NCBI RefSeq assembly: GCF_003226555.1
Contig: NZ_QKQS01000023.1
Coordinates: 268,858-332,857 of the forward strand
DNA from: Rhodopseudomonas palustris
Lineage (GTDB): Bacteria; Pseudomonadota; Alphaproteobacteria; Rhizobiales; Xanthobacteraceae
DNA length: 64,000 nt
Direction of reading: 5' to 3'
The position numbers and the translations under genes were made by a program. Below the pieces are notes generated by a model. It worked only from the letters and a program-made list of their open reading frames with translations, was not told the DNA's origin and ran no database searches. Within the stretch, counting starts at the first letter, position 1. The number at the start of each line of letters is the position of its first letter. Below are positions 17,594 through 26,636 of this stretch, piece by piece.

Positions 17594-17669
17594 CGCGCGA
17601 GCTTGTTGGTCGGCCGGACGGCTCGTTTACAAGATCGTCGCTGTTTGGCAGCCGGCAGAACCTCTCTAG

Positions 17670-18812
17670 CTAAACGATCACGCCATCCATCGCGGCCACC
17701 CGGGCCAGATGGAAGTCGGCATCGCCGAGCTGACTCTCGATCATGGTCAGGCGCTTGAAATAATGGCCGATGCGGTATTCCATCGTCACGCCGACACCAC
17801 CATGCAGATGTACGCCGCCCTGACCGATGAACCGTGCGGAGCGGCCGATCTGCACCTTGGCGGCGGCAATAGTTTTGGCGCGTTCATCCATGTCAATGAA
17901 GGTCGATGCCATCGATGCGAGATAGGACATGCTGCGCGCCATCTCCAGCGCGGTGAACATGTCGGCGGCGCGGTGCTGCAGCGCCTGAAACGAACCGATC
18001 GCGACGCCGAACTGCTTGCGCTCCTTGATGTACTCCACGGTAATCTTCAGCGCTTCTTCCATTGCGCCGACCGCCTCGGCACAGAGCGCGATGCGGGCAT
18101 CGTCGGCGACCTGCTCAATGATCGCCAGGCCGTTCTCGGCATCACCGATCACCGCATCGCCACCGACCTCGACATTCTCGAACCTGATATCGGCGGCGCG
18201 GCTGCCGTCTTGGGTGTCGTAGCCGCGGATCTCGATGCCTTTGGCATTGGCCGGCACCAGAAACACGCCGATGCCCTTGCGATCGCGCTGGCCACCTGCG
18301 CTGCGCGCCGTAACGACCAGCGTATCGGCAGTGTCGCCATGACCTACGACGAATTTCTCGCCGTTCAGCACGTAGCTGGATCCGTTCTTCCGGACCGATG
18401 TCGAAATGTCATTGAGTTCATAGCGAGAGTCGTGTTCGACATGGGCGAAGGCCAGCGTTGTTGAGCCGTTTATCACCCCCGCGAGATGCGCGGCGCGCTG
18501 TTCGGCAGCCCCCCGGCGCAGGAGGCCGCCGCCGAGCACGACCGTGTCGAAATACGGCTCGACTACGAGATATCGGCCGAGCGCTTCCATCACGATCATG
18601 GTTTCGATTGGCCCGGCGCCGAAGCCACCGTCGTCCTCTCCGAACGGCAGGCCGAGCAGCCCCTGTTCGGCAAATTTGCCCCAGATCGCCTGGCTGTAAC
18701 CGCCCTGCTCGCCACGATGCTTGTTGCGCTTCTGGAAATCATAGGACGTCTTCAAAAGACCGTCGACGCTGTCTTTGAGCAGACGCTGCTCCTCGGAGAG
18801 ATCAAAATCCAT
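17670..18812 (-). CDS. Acyl-CoA dehydrogenase, PimD-like small subunit
   Basis: FAD-dependent acyl-CoA dehydrogenase of 380 residues. Landmarks are the N-terminal MDFDLSEEQRLLKDSVDGLL, FGEDDGGFGAGPIETMIVME, RKQFGVAIGSFQALQHRAAD (about residue 260) and HLHGGVGVTMEYRIGHYFKR near the C-terminus. It resembles the shorter member of paired enzymes such as PimC/PimD of pimeloyl-CoA oxidation, and its partner is encoded 147 bp upstream. As last gene of the leftward unit that starts with an ABC importer under MarR-type operators, it should catalyse alpha-beta desaturation of the imported, CoA-activated substrate, probably as a heteromer. Which subunit holds the catalytic base was not resolved. Confidence 0.88.
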   Translation of the reverse strand: MDFDLSEEQRLLKDSVDGLLKTSYDFQKRNKHRGEQGGYSQAIWGKFAEQGLLGLPFGEDDGGFGAGPIETMIVMEALGRYLVVEPYFDTVVLGGGLLRRGAAEQRAAHLAGVINGSTTLAFAHVEHDSRYELNDISTSVRKNGSSYVLNGEKFVVGHGDTADTLVVTARSAGGQRDRKGIGVFLVPANAKGIEIRGYDTQDGSRAADIRFENVEVGGDAVIGDAENGLAIIEQVADDARIALCAEAVGAMEEALKITVEYIKERKQFGVAIGSFQALQHRAADMFTALEMARSMSYLASMASTFIDMDERAKTIAAAKVQIGRSARFIGQGGVHLHGGVGVTMEYRIGHYFKRLTMIESQLGDADFHLARVAAMDGVIV

Positions 18813-18959
18813 CTGTCTTATCCTCTGGGATTCCGAATGGAGGCGCTCCAGCCCCTGCGAGGCACGTCCGGACTGATGTCGCGGGACTCGTCGCGGCAGC
18901 CACCCGGCCGTTCGGGATTTTAGATCGGTCGCGCGCGGAACTGGCGCCGGTTCGCTGGA

Positions 18960-20147
18960 TCAGAGCCCCAGCACCGCCTTGGCGATGATGTTGCGCTGGA
19001 TCTCGCTCGAGCCACCATAGATCGACACTTTGCGGTAGTTGAAATAGGTCTGCGCGATCGGGGCGGCCCAATCAGTCTTCTCGTCTTGGCCCCCGTTCTC
19101 CGCTGCGAAGCGCAGCGCGAATGGACCGGCGACTTCGAGCAGCAGCTCGGTGAGCGTTTGTTGGATCTCCGAGCCCTTGAGCTTGAGAATCGAGGAGGCA
19201 GGATCCGGCTTGTTCTTGCCATGCTTGCTTTCCGCCGCGACGACGCGCATCTGGGTCAGTTCGAGCGCTTTCAGCTCGATCTCGGTGGCCGCCAGCTTCT
19301 GGCGAAATTGCGGATCCTCGATCAGCGGGCGACCGCCCGAATTTGTCTGCGAAGCCAGCTCCCTGATGCGAGCTATCCGCGCCTTGGAAATGCCGACACG
19401 GGCAATGTTGACGCGTTCGAGACCGAGCAGGAATTTGGCATAGTCCCAGCCCCTGTTCTCCTCGCCGACGAGGTTCTCTGCCGGTACGACGACTTCGTCG
19501 AAGAAAATCTCGTTGATCTCGACCCCACCATCGATCATCTCAATAGGCCGGCAACTGATGCCCTTCGATTGCATGTTAATCAGCAGGAAGGAAATGCCGG
19601 CCTGCTTCTTCGCTCCGGGGTCGGTGCGGCACAGGCAAAAGATCCAGTTCGCGTGCTGCGCGAGGGTAGTCCAGGTCTTTTGACCATTGACGATATAGGT
19701 GTGGCCCACCTTCTTCGCCGTGGTCTTCAGCGAAGCGAGGTCCGAACCTGCCCCCGGCTCCGAGAACCCCTGGCACCACCAGTCGTCCATGTTGGCGATC
19801 CGAGGCAGGAAATGGTTCTGCTGTTGCTCGTTGCCGAAGGTGTAGATCACCGGCCCGACCATGTTGGCGCCGAATGGGAGGGGCGACGGCGCGGGATATT
19901 TCTGCAACTCCTCGAGAAAGATGTACTGCTTGGCTGCGCCCCAGCCGGTGCCGCCATGCGCCACCGGCCAATGCGGCACGCTCCAACCCTTCCTGTTCAG
20001 GGTGCGTTGCCACGCCACCTGCTCGTCCTTGGTGATGTGGCGCGTTTCCACCAGCTTACGGCGCACCACGGGATCGACATTTTGCTGAAGAAATGTGCGG
20101 ACTTCGTCGCGAAACGCCAACTCCTCCTGGGTAAAGTTCATGTCCAT
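18960..20147 (-). CDS. Acyl-CoA dehydrogenase, PimC-like large subunit
   Basis: FAD-dependent acyl-CoA dehydrogenase of 395 residues. The family pattern is clear: MNFTQEELAFRDEVRTFLQQ, WPVAHGGTGWGAAKQYIFLE, CQGFSEPGAGSDLASLKTTA (about residue 125), VNGQKTWTT, and the C-terminal SIYGGSSEIQRNIIAKAVLG. It matches the large subunit of the PimC/PimD pair. ATG 20147 is chosen because GGAG lies about 10 bases upstream; the longer frame begins with a TTG. It follows the ABC permease gene by 123 bp, in the same direction. Together with the gene at 17670-18812 it probably makes one heteromeric dehydrogenase for the first oxidative step of side-chain beta-oxidation. Confidence 0.88.
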   Translation of the reverse strand: MDMNFTQEELAFRDEVRTFLQQNVDPVVRRKLVETRHITKDEQVAWQRTLNRKGWSVPHWPVAHGGTGWGAAKQYIFLEELQKYPAPSPLPFGANMVGPVIYTFGNEQQQNHFLPRIANMDDWWCQGFSEPGAGSDLASLKTTAKKVGHTYIVNGQKTWTTLAQHANWIFCLCRTDPGAKKQAGISFLLINMQSKGISCRPIEMIDGGVEINEIFFDEVVVPAENLVGEENRGWDYAKFLLGLERVNIARVGISKARIARIRELASQTNSGGRPLIEDPQFRQKLAATEIELKALELTQMRVVAAESKHGKNKPDPASSILKLKGSEIQQTLTELLLEVAGPFALRFAAENGGQDEKTDWAAPIAQTYFNYRKVSIYGGSSEIQRNIIAKAVLGL

Positions 20148-20270
20148 CGCGAATATGATCTCCAAACGACGTGAGCGATTTATCTTGCGACCACAGGGCG
20201 CGTCGCCCCGTCGCGACTTATCGGCGACGCGGTTAGTCGCTGCAGATTTGGTCGGCGGGAGCGACTTCGC

Positions 20271-21065
20271 CTAGTGCGGCATCACCGCCGCCGGCTCTCG
20301 CCTGATCCAGAAAATGTATCGCCTGCCGCCAAAACGGGTGATGCTATGCAACGTCATGCCGATCGCGGACAAGATGATCAGAATGGCGAAGACGCCAGTG
20401 ATATCCAGATTGAAATTGTAGGTCATGATTAAGTAACCGAGACCGGCCTGGGCGCCGACGAATTCGCCGACGATAGTGCCGATCACCGCCAGCACCGATG
20501 CGATCTCGAGACCGGCAAAGATCAGCACGAGCGCCGACGGGATGCGCAAACGTATCAGGGTCTGCATGTTCGTGGCCCCGTAGGCTTTCATCATGTCGAG
20601 CTGGTCGCGGTCCGTCGCGTGAAAGCCGGAGATGACGCTGACCAAGATCGGGAAAAAGCAGATCAACGCGGTGATCACCACTTTCGAGGTCAACCCATAG
20701 CCGAACCAGATGACCAGGAGCGGCGCCACCGCCACCTTGGGCACCGTCTGCAGGGCGACGAGATATGGATAAACCAGCCGTTCGACCGCGGGCACCAGGG
20801 ACACGAGGGCGCCGACCACGAGGCCTGAGACAATCCCGACGAAGAACCCGATCAGGATCTCGCTGAGAGTGACCATAAGATGCGGCCAGATCGCGCCTTC
20901 AACTAACATGTGAAACAGCCGAACGACGATGCCACTCGGCGCCGGCAACACCAAGGGCGAGACATCAAACAAGCGACAGACGCCCTCCCAGATCACCAGT
21001 AGGACGATGGCGAGACAGGTGACTTGAGCGCTCTGCACGAGTTTGGCCAGCTTCGCATTCTTCAT
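20271..21065 (-). CDS. NitT/TauT-type ABC transporter permease
   Basis: Inner-membrane permease of the SsuC/TauC family, 264 residues, about six hydrophobic segments. The family loop AYGATNMQTLIRLRIPSAL (EAA motif, about residue 170) is clear, as is IVGEFVGAQAGLGYLIM. ATG 21065 overlaps the stop of the ATPase gene in an ATGA. Importers of this family carry sulfonates, nitrate, thiamine precursors and aromatic or heteroaromatic carboxylates. Its unit carries two copies of the MarR-type operator shared with the nicotinate genes, so a pyridine carboxylate is a reasonable substrate; this is inferred. Confidence 0.9.
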   Translation of the reverse strand: MKNAKLAKLVQSAQVTCLAIVLLVIWEGVCRLFDVSPLVLPAPSGIVVRLFHMLVEGAIWPHLMVTLSEILIGFFVGIVSGLVVGALVSLVPAVERLVYPYLVALQTVPKVAVAPLLVIWFGYGLTSKVVITALICFFPILVSVISGFHATDRDQLDMMKAYGATNMQTLIRLRIPSALVLIFAGLEIASVLAVIGTIVGEFVGAQAGLGYLIMTYNFNLDITGVFAILIILSAIGMTLHSITRFGGRRYIFWIRREPAAVMPH

Positions 21066-21892
21066 AGTGACGTCACCATCGGAGCTTCCGAGCCGAAGAT
21101 CGTGCGGATTTGATCGCAAATTTCGCCGAAACGTTTGTTCGCCATCGTCTTGAGGCTTCTCGGGCGCTCGATGTCGACATCGATGATCTGGGAAATGCGC
21201 CCCGGCCGCGGCGACATGACGACGACGCGGTCACCGAGCAGCACCGCTTCGGGAATGCTGTGCGTGATGAACAGCACCGTCTTTTTCTCTTCCGAACATA
21301 CCCGCATCAGCTCGACATTCAGCGACTCCCGCGTCATCGCGTCGAGCGCGCCGAACGGCTCGTCCATGAGCAGGACCTTGGGCTCGCGCATCAATGCACG
21401 ACAGATCGCAACGCGTTGCTGCATGCCACCCGACAACTCGAACGGGTACTTTCTGGCAAAATCGGCCAGCCCCATGAACGCCAGAAGACTTTCCGCGCGG
21501 CGCCGCGTCGCCTCCGAGCGATCTTTCTTGAGGTGAGGCGACAACAGCACGTTGTCGAGCACCGTGTTCCACGGCAGGAGGAGCGCTTGCTGGAAGACGA
21601 TGCCAACGTCGGCACGTGGACCACGCAGCATCTCGCCGTCAAAATCGACGACGCCCGAGGTAACGGACGTCAATCCGGCCAGAATGCGCAGAAGCGTCGT
21701 CTTGCCACATCCGCTCGGCCCGACCACCGAAACGAACTCGTTCTGCTCGATGGCCAGATTGACCTTGGCGAGCGCCGTCACGACCTCGCCGGAATGCGTG
21801 ACGAATTTCTTGTCGATGTTCTCGATCTTGATGAGCGTGCGACGCTGATCCGGCATCGACCGATCGGACGCGCTTACGGGCGAGGGCAACAT
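21062..21892 (-). CDS. NitT/TauT-type ABC transporter ATPase
   Basis: Cytoplasmic ATPase of the same importer, 276 residues. Walker A is GPSGCGKTTLLRILAG, the signature is LSGGMQQRVAICRA, Walker B is VLLMDEPFGALD and the switch His is in FITHSIPEAV. Starts at ATG 21892 or 21856 are both possible; 21892 has a weak GAGAT upstream and keeps the gap to the binding-protein gene at 70 bp. Longer frames would run into that gene. Confidence 0.9.
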   Translation of the reverse strand: MLPSPVSASDRSMPDQRRTLIKIENIDKKFVTHSGEVVTALAKVNLAIEQNEFVSVVGPSGCGKTTLLRILAGLTSVTSGVVDFDGEMLRGPRADVGIVFQQALLLPWNTVLDNVLLSPHLKKDRSEATRRRAESLLAFMGLADFARKYPFELSGGMQQRVAICRALMREPKVLLMDEPFGALDAMTRESLNVELMRVCSEEKKTVLFITHSIPEAVLLGDRVVVMSPRPGRISQIIDVDIERPRSLKTMANKRFGEICDQIRTIFGSEAPMVTSL

Positions 21893-21962
21893 GAATGGAT
21901 CTCGTTCACTGGATGGCGGACGACTGGTCTTGTTTCCGGAATGACGGCTACGGAGCGGCAAC

Positions 21963-23045
21963 TCATTGCAGTGACTTGAGGTCGAATTCCTTCGCCTGCT
22001 TGACGATCTTCGCGCGGTCGTACTTGTTGATCTCGTCGACGAATTCGCGCGTGAACATCCGTGAAGCCGGGACGGGCTTGCTGATCTGCCCGCCCTGCAG
22101 CAGGAAGTCACTGAGATCATTCCAGCGCGATTCGATGAACTCCCCGCGCTTGTCTCCGAGCTCCTCGTCGGACCAGCCATCCAGCGTCGAGATCATTTTG
22201 AGGCCGCGCGCGAGCTTCTGCTCCGGGGTGCCTTCCGCCGGCTTGCTCTCGGGATAGAGCTTCCACGTCAGCAAGACGCAGGCCGGACGATTCGCCAGGC
22301 AGAAGTCCAAGCCCTTCGCCAGTGCACGGCCGAAGCCGATCAAGAGCTTGGGCTGCTGCTTGATCGTTTCGCGCTTGGCCAGCAACGACACGTCGGGCAG
22401 CAACGCGAGCTTCTTGTCGATCGGTAATTGGCGGACCGGCGAGCCCGCGATGTCGAAGGTGACATTCGCGGTCTCCCAGAACACCAGGGCGTCCACCACC
22501 TTCTGCTTCATTGCGGCCATCGCCTGGCCGCCGGCTCCGATGGGCACGAACGTCACGTCGCGATCGGGATCAAGACCGGCCCCGCGGAGATAGGCCTTGC
22601 CGTAGTTCATCGCGGCGCTGCCTAGCGCGGTGACGCCGATCCGCTTGCCCTTGAGCTCCGCCACGGCGTGGATCGGGCTATCTACGGGCACCGAGATCGA
22701 CCAGATGTTGCGATACTCGACGCTAGAGAAGTATTGCAGATCGAGCGGCGCGGCGGCACCCTCTTGCATGCCGATGACCGCCTGGGCTGGGCTGGCCCAA
22801 CCAATGGGCGCGTTGCCGCTGGCCACTTGGATGGCAACCTCGTTGGAGCCCGCGACCAACAGGTAGCTGACGTCGAGCCCTTCCTGATCGAGATAGCCGA
22901 GATACTTGGCGGCAAGGAACGGAGCGATCGCCTCGTTGGCATTACGCTGAGGGAGCAAGACATTGATCTTATCCGCGGCCGCGGCATTCCCCGCCGTCGA
23001 CATCGTTGCGATGGCGAGAAAGAGTACGAGAACCTTGTTCATCAT
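21963..23045 (-). CDS. NitT/TauT-type (NMT1/SsuA-like) ABC substrate-binding protein
   Basis: Periplasmic receptor of the importer, 360 residues with a Sec signal peptide: MMNKVLVLFLAIATMSTAG, cleavage probably after the Ala run near residue 24. The mature part begins DKINVLLPQRNANEAIAPFL and contains VASGNAPIGWASPA and LKGKRIGVTALGSAAMNYGK, typical of the NMT1/SsuA fold. The start at 23045 is supported by GGGAGGATCGC directly upstream; the long frame to 23255 is not needed. First gene of the unit importer-dehydrogenases, with two operators 56-88 bp upstream of its start. Likely ligand: the aromatic or pyridine acid that induces the regulon. Confidence 0.9.
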   Translation of the reverse strand: MMNKVLVLFLAIATMSTAGNAAAADKINVLLPQRNANEAIAPFLAAKYLGYLDQEGLDVSYLLVAGSNEVAIQVASGNAPIGWASPAQAVIGMQEGAAAPLDLQYFSSVEYRNIWSISVPVDSPIHAVAELKGKRIGVTALGSAAMNYGKAYLRGAGLDPDRDVTFVPIGAGGQAMAAMKQKVVDALVFWETANVTFDIAGSPVRQLPIDKKLALLPDVSLLAKRETIKQQPKLLIGFGRALAKGLDFCLANRPACVLLTWKLYPESKPAEGTPEQKLARGLKMISTLDGWSDEELGDKRGEFIESRWNDLSDFLLQGGQISKPVPASRMFTREFVDEINKYDRAKIVKQAKEFDLKSLQ

Positions 23046-23100
23046 GCGATCCTCCCGAAACACTGTTTTATGATACCTGCGCCAAGCTAGTCGACTCATC

Positions 23101-23133
23101 ACTCGTATACAAGTTGTTTGCTCGCTTACGAGC
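23101..23133. promoter_or_regulatory. Tandem MarR-type operators upstream of the importer/acyl-CoA dehydrogenase unit
   Basis: Two 14-bp palindromic sites, ACTCGTATACAAGT (23101-23114) and GCTCGCTTACGAGC (23120-23133), lie 56 bp upstream of the binding-protein start. Both fit RCTYG-N4-CRAGY, and their centres are 19 bp apart. The same pattern and spacing recur at 28441-28473, 29919-29970 and 38013-38045, next to two MarR genes of the window, which are the obvious binders. Confidence 0.7.
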
Positions 23134-23247
23134 GATAAAGCTTTGGTCATATCGACGCAGTAATTTGGGCAAATGCCCCGATCTGCGTCATTCGCCGGCT
23201 CGACTTGCCCGAGCGAGCCGACACATGCCGTCGACGCAAGATCGAAG

Positions 23248-25344
23248 TCAGCCAACCGCCGGCGCGCGATTCATCGACGCAAACGAACCGCCTTCGCTGG
23301 CGAGACGCGCAAGTAGCGGAGTTGGCCTCAGAGCCGGGTCGTTGAGGCGCTGTGCAAAGAATTCGAGCCGCTCGACGATCGTCTTCAGTCCGACTTGATC
23401 GGCATAAAACATCGGTCCGCCGCGATGGATCGGCCATCCGTAGCCGTACAGCCAGATCACATCGATATCGCTTGGGCGTGCGGCGATGTTCTCTTCGAGA
23501 ATGCGCGCGCCTTCGTTGATCATGGGATAGATCATGCGCTCTAGGATCTCCTCGTCGTCGATCGCACGACGACGCAAGCCCAGCCGTTCGCAGGTCTGCT
23601 CGATCAAGCGCTCGACTTCAGGATCCGGAAGCGGTGCCCGAGATCCCGGCTCGTAGCGATAGTAGCCCTTTTGGGTCTTTTGCCCGAGGCGGCCGGACTC
23701 ACAGATGGCGTCGGCTATGTCCCAACGGATGCCGCGATCCTGACGCGATCGCCAGCCGATATCGAGGCCAGCAAGATCACCCATGGCGAACGGCCCCATC
23801 GGAAGGCCGAACCGGGTCATCACCGCGTCGACCTGCTCGGGAAGAGCCCCGCTCCTGAGCAACGACTCTCCCTGCCAACCTCGCACGGCGAGCATGCGGT
23901 TGCCGACGAAGCCGTGGCAAACGCCGACGACCACGGCCGTCTTGCGGATCCGCCGAGCCAGCGTCGTCGCGGTCAGCAGCACGTCGGGAGCCGTCTGGTC
24001 GGCGCGCACGATCTCGCACAGCTTCATAATGTTGGCTGGCGAGAAGAAGTGCATGCCCACAACGTCCTGCGGACGCTTTGTGACCGCGGCGATCTCATTG
24101 ATATCGAGATAGGAGGTGTTGGTGGCGAGCAACGCCCCCGGTTTGGCATGAGCGTCGATGGCGGTGAACACCTGTTTCTTGACCGCCATCGTTTCGAACA
24201 CCGCTTCGATCACCAGATCCGCGTCCGCGACATGCTCAAGCCCGACCTTGCCGTCGATCAGCGCCATACGCTTGGCCGGCTCGTCCGCCGCGATACCGCT
24301 ACGCGCCGCGGTGGCGTCCCAGTTCTTCCGCATCATGCCGAGGCCGCGGTCGAGCTGTTCCGCGCCGGTGTCGATCAGCGTCACCGGAATGCCGGCATTG
24401 GCGAAGGCCATCGCGATGCCGCTGCCCATGGTCCCGGCGCCCACGATGGCCACCCGCTCGACCGGGCGCGGCTGGGTGCCGTCCGGGACGCCCCGGAGCT
24501 TGGCCGCTTCGCGCTCGGCAAAAAAGGCGTAGCGCTGGGCCTTGGACTGATCGTCGGACAGCAGCTTCAAAAAGCACTCGCGCTCCTTGTCCAGCGCCTC
24601 CTCGAACGGCAAGTCGAGCGCCCAGCTCACGGCGTCCGCGCAAGCCAGCGGCGCGATCAACCCTCGCGATTTCTTGGTGGCGCTTGCCGCTGCCGCAGTG
24701 AACAGCGAACGGTCGGCCCTGGCGGCAACGAGTTTGGAGTCATCCGTCCGCAGCAACCGCAGCGGGCGACGCTCGGCGACAACCTTCTCGGCGAACGCGA
24801 CCGCACCTGACGTCGTGCTGTCCACAATCTCGTCGACGAGGCCGCGCTCCAGCGCTTCCGCCGCGCCAATCGGCTCGCCGCTCACGATCATCCTGACGGC
24901 CAGCTCCGGGCCAACCGCGCGCGGCAGCCGCTGCGTGCCCCCCGCACCGGGCACAAGGCCGAGCTTGACCTCGGGCAGGCCGAGCTTGGCGTCCTTGACG
25001 GCGACGCGGAAATGGCAACCGAGCGCGAGTTCGAGGCCGCCGCCGAGGGCGGTGCCGTGGATCGCCGCAATGACCGGCTTGGCGCTCGCCTCGATGCCGG
25101 CAATTACGTCACTGAGACGCGGATGTTGCGGGGGCTTGCCAAACTCGGTGATATCAGCGCCAGCAATGAACGTCCGACCAGCGCAGGCGATCACGATGAC
25201 CTCGACGGTACCATCCGCATTGGCGGCGTTGACGCTATCGAGAACCCCGCCACGGACAGCTGCGCTGAGTGCGTTCACCGGCGGCGAATCGATGGTGATG
25301 ACCGCACAACGTTTGACCATCGCAAGCTTAACGACTTCACTCAC
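23248..25344 (-). CDS. Fused enoyl-CoA hydratase / 3-hydroxyacyl-CoA dehydrogenase (PimF/FadB-like)
   Basis: Bifunctional beta-oxidation protein of 698 residues. Residues 1-190 are a crotonase domain (ACAGRTFIAGADITEFG, AIHGTALGGGLELALGCHFR, LGLPEVKLGLVPGAGGTQRL). The NAD-binding domain starts near residue 296 (VERVAIVGAGTMGSGIAMAF) and the C-terminal 3HCDH domains follow (NTSYLDINEIAAVTKRPQDV, GMHFFSPANIMKLCEIVR). In the hydratase half the first catalytic Glu is present (LPEVKLG), but the second position reads LAVRMIVSG with Arg, so hydratase activity may be altered. It is last of the ligase-thiolase-fadB unit and would convert enoyl-CoA to 3-ketoacyl-CoA. Size and order resemble PimF. Confidence 0.9.
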   Translation of the reverse strand: MSEVVKLAMVKRCAVITIDSPPVNALSAAVRGGVLDSVNAANADGTVEVIVIACAGRTFIAGADITEFGKPPQHPRLSDVIAGIEASAKPVIAAIHGTALGGGLELALGCHFRVAVKDAKLGLPEVKLGLVPGAGGTQRLPRAVGPELAVRMIVSGEPIGAAEALERGLVDEIVDSTTSGAVAFAEKVVAERRPLRLLRTDDSKLVAARADRSLFTAAAASATKKSRGLIAPLACADAVSWALDLPFEEALDKERECFLKLLSDDQSKAQRYAFFAEREAAKLRGVPDGTQPRPVERVAIVGAGTMGSGIAMAFANAGIPVTLIDTGAEQLDRGLGMMRKNWDATAARSGIAADEPAKRMALIDGKVGLEHVADADLVIEAVFETMAVKKQVFTAIDAHAKPGALLATNTSYLDINEIAAVTKRPQDVVGMHFFSPANIMKLCEIVRADQTAPDVLLTATTLARRIRKTAVVVGVCHGFVGNRMLAVRGWQGESLLRSGALPEQVDAVMTRFGLPMGPFAMGDLAGLDIGWRSRQDRGIRWDIADAICESGRLGQKTQKGYYRYEPGSRAPLPDPEVERLIEQTCERLGLRRRAIDDEEILERMIYPMINEGARILEENIAARPSDIDVIWLYGYGWPIHRGGPMFYADQVGLKTIVERLEFFAQRLNDPALRPTPLLARLASEGGSFASMNRAPAVG

Positions 25345-25436
25345 TTGGATTTCCCTATTCGACCGAATTGATCATTGCCGGACGAACGCCGGATCAAGCC
25401 GATCGGGCGCGCTCCAAGACAGCCCTCGGATTCCGT

Positions 25437-26621
25437 TCAGTGGATGATTTCGAACAGGCCCGCGGTGCCCATCCCGCCACCGACGCACATGGTAGCTACG
25501 CCGTATTTGGCTTTGCGGCGGCGGCCTTCGATCAGCAAATGTCCCGCCAAGCGTGCGCCACTCATGCCGTAGGGATGGCCCATGGCGACGGCACCGCCAT
25601 TGACGTTCAACTTGCCGGGATCGATGCCAAGCTTATCCCGGCAGTACAGCACCTGCACCGCGAAGGCTTCGTTCAGCTCCCACAGATCGATGTCGTCGAC
25701 CCGCAAACCGTGACGCTCGAGAAGGCGCGGCACGGCGTAGATCGGGCCGATGCCCATTTCGTCCGGCTCACAGCCCGCCGAAACAAATCCACGGAAGATG
25801 CCGAGCGGCTTCAAGCCGCGTTTCGCCGCCTCGCCGTCGCTCATGATCACCATAGCGCTGGCTCCGTCCGACAACTGGCTCGCATTGCCCGCCGTGATGC
25901 ATCCACCTTCGCGCACCGGCTTGAGCTTGGCGAGTCCCTCCGGCGTGGTGTCGCGCCGAGGCCCCTCATCCTGGACGAGCTGGACGTCTTTCAGACTCGT
26001 CTGCTTGGTTTCCTTGTCGGTGATCGACATCGAGGTCGACAGCGGCACGATCTCGTCGTCGAACTTTCCGCTGTCTTGCGCCGAAGACGTCCGCATCTGG
26101 CTCTCGAAGGCGTACTCATCCTGACGCTCACGGGAAATGCCGTAGCGTTTGGCGACGACCTCGGCGGTGTCGAGCATCGGCATGTAAACCTCCGGCTTCA
26201 TCGTCATCAGCACGGGATCGACGGCCCGGTAGGTGTTGGCATGTTCGTTCTGCACCAGGCTGATCGATTGACCACCGCCGCCGACGGCGATCCGGACGCC
26301 GTCGTGGATCACTGACCGAGCCGCGATGGCGATCGCCTGTAATCCCGAAGCGCACAAGCGATCGACCGTCGTGCCCGACACCGACACCGACAGACCCGCG
26401 CGCAGCAACGCCTTGCGAGCAATATTTCCACCGGTCGTGCCTTGTTGCATCGCCGCGCCCATGACGACGTCCTCGACCTCGTTCGGATCGACAGCCGCCC
26501 GCTCCACAGCAGCTTTGATCGCTTCACCCAGCAGGGTGGCGCCATTTGTATTATTGAGAGCACCGCGATAGGCTTTTCCGATCGGTGTGCGCGCGGTCGA
26601 GACGATAACAGCGTCAGTCAT
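25437..26621 (-). CDS. Acetyl-CoA acyltransferase (thiolase, PimB-like)
   Basis: Degradative-type thiolase of 394 residues that cleaves 3-ketoacyl-CoA with CoA to acetyl-CoA and a shortened acyl-CoA. The nucleophilic cysteine lies in [18 protein letters not shown] (about residue 88), the catalytic His in [20 protein letters not shown] (about 350) and the second Cys in [16 protein letters not shown]. The start [20 protein letters not shown] is standard. It lies 15 bp after the CoA ligase gene and 92 bp before the hydratase/dehydrogenase gene. In the pathway proposed here it would release nicotinoyl-CoA from a pyridyl 3-ketoacyl-CoA. Confidence 0.93.
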   Translation of the reverse strand: MTDAVIVSTARTPIGKAYRGALNNTNGATLLGEAIKAAVERAAVDPNEVEDVVMGAAMQQGTTGGNIARKALLRAGLSVSVSGTTVDRLCASGLQAIAIAARSVIHDGVRIAVGGGGQSISLVQNEHANTYRAVDPVLMTMKPEVYMPMLDTAEVVAKRYGISRERQDEYAFESQMRTSSAQDSGKFDDEIVPLSTSMSITDKETKQTSLKDVQLVQDEGPRRDTTPEGLAKLKPVREGGCITAGNASQLSDGASAMVIMSDGEAAKRGLKPLGIFRGFVSAGCEPDEMGIGPIYAVPRLLERHGLRVDDIDLWELNEAFAVQVLYCRDKLGIDPGKLNVNGGAVAMGHPYGMSGARLAGHLLIEGRRRKAKYGVATMCVGGGMGTAGLFEIIH

Positions 26622-26636
26622 TCCATGATTTCCACT

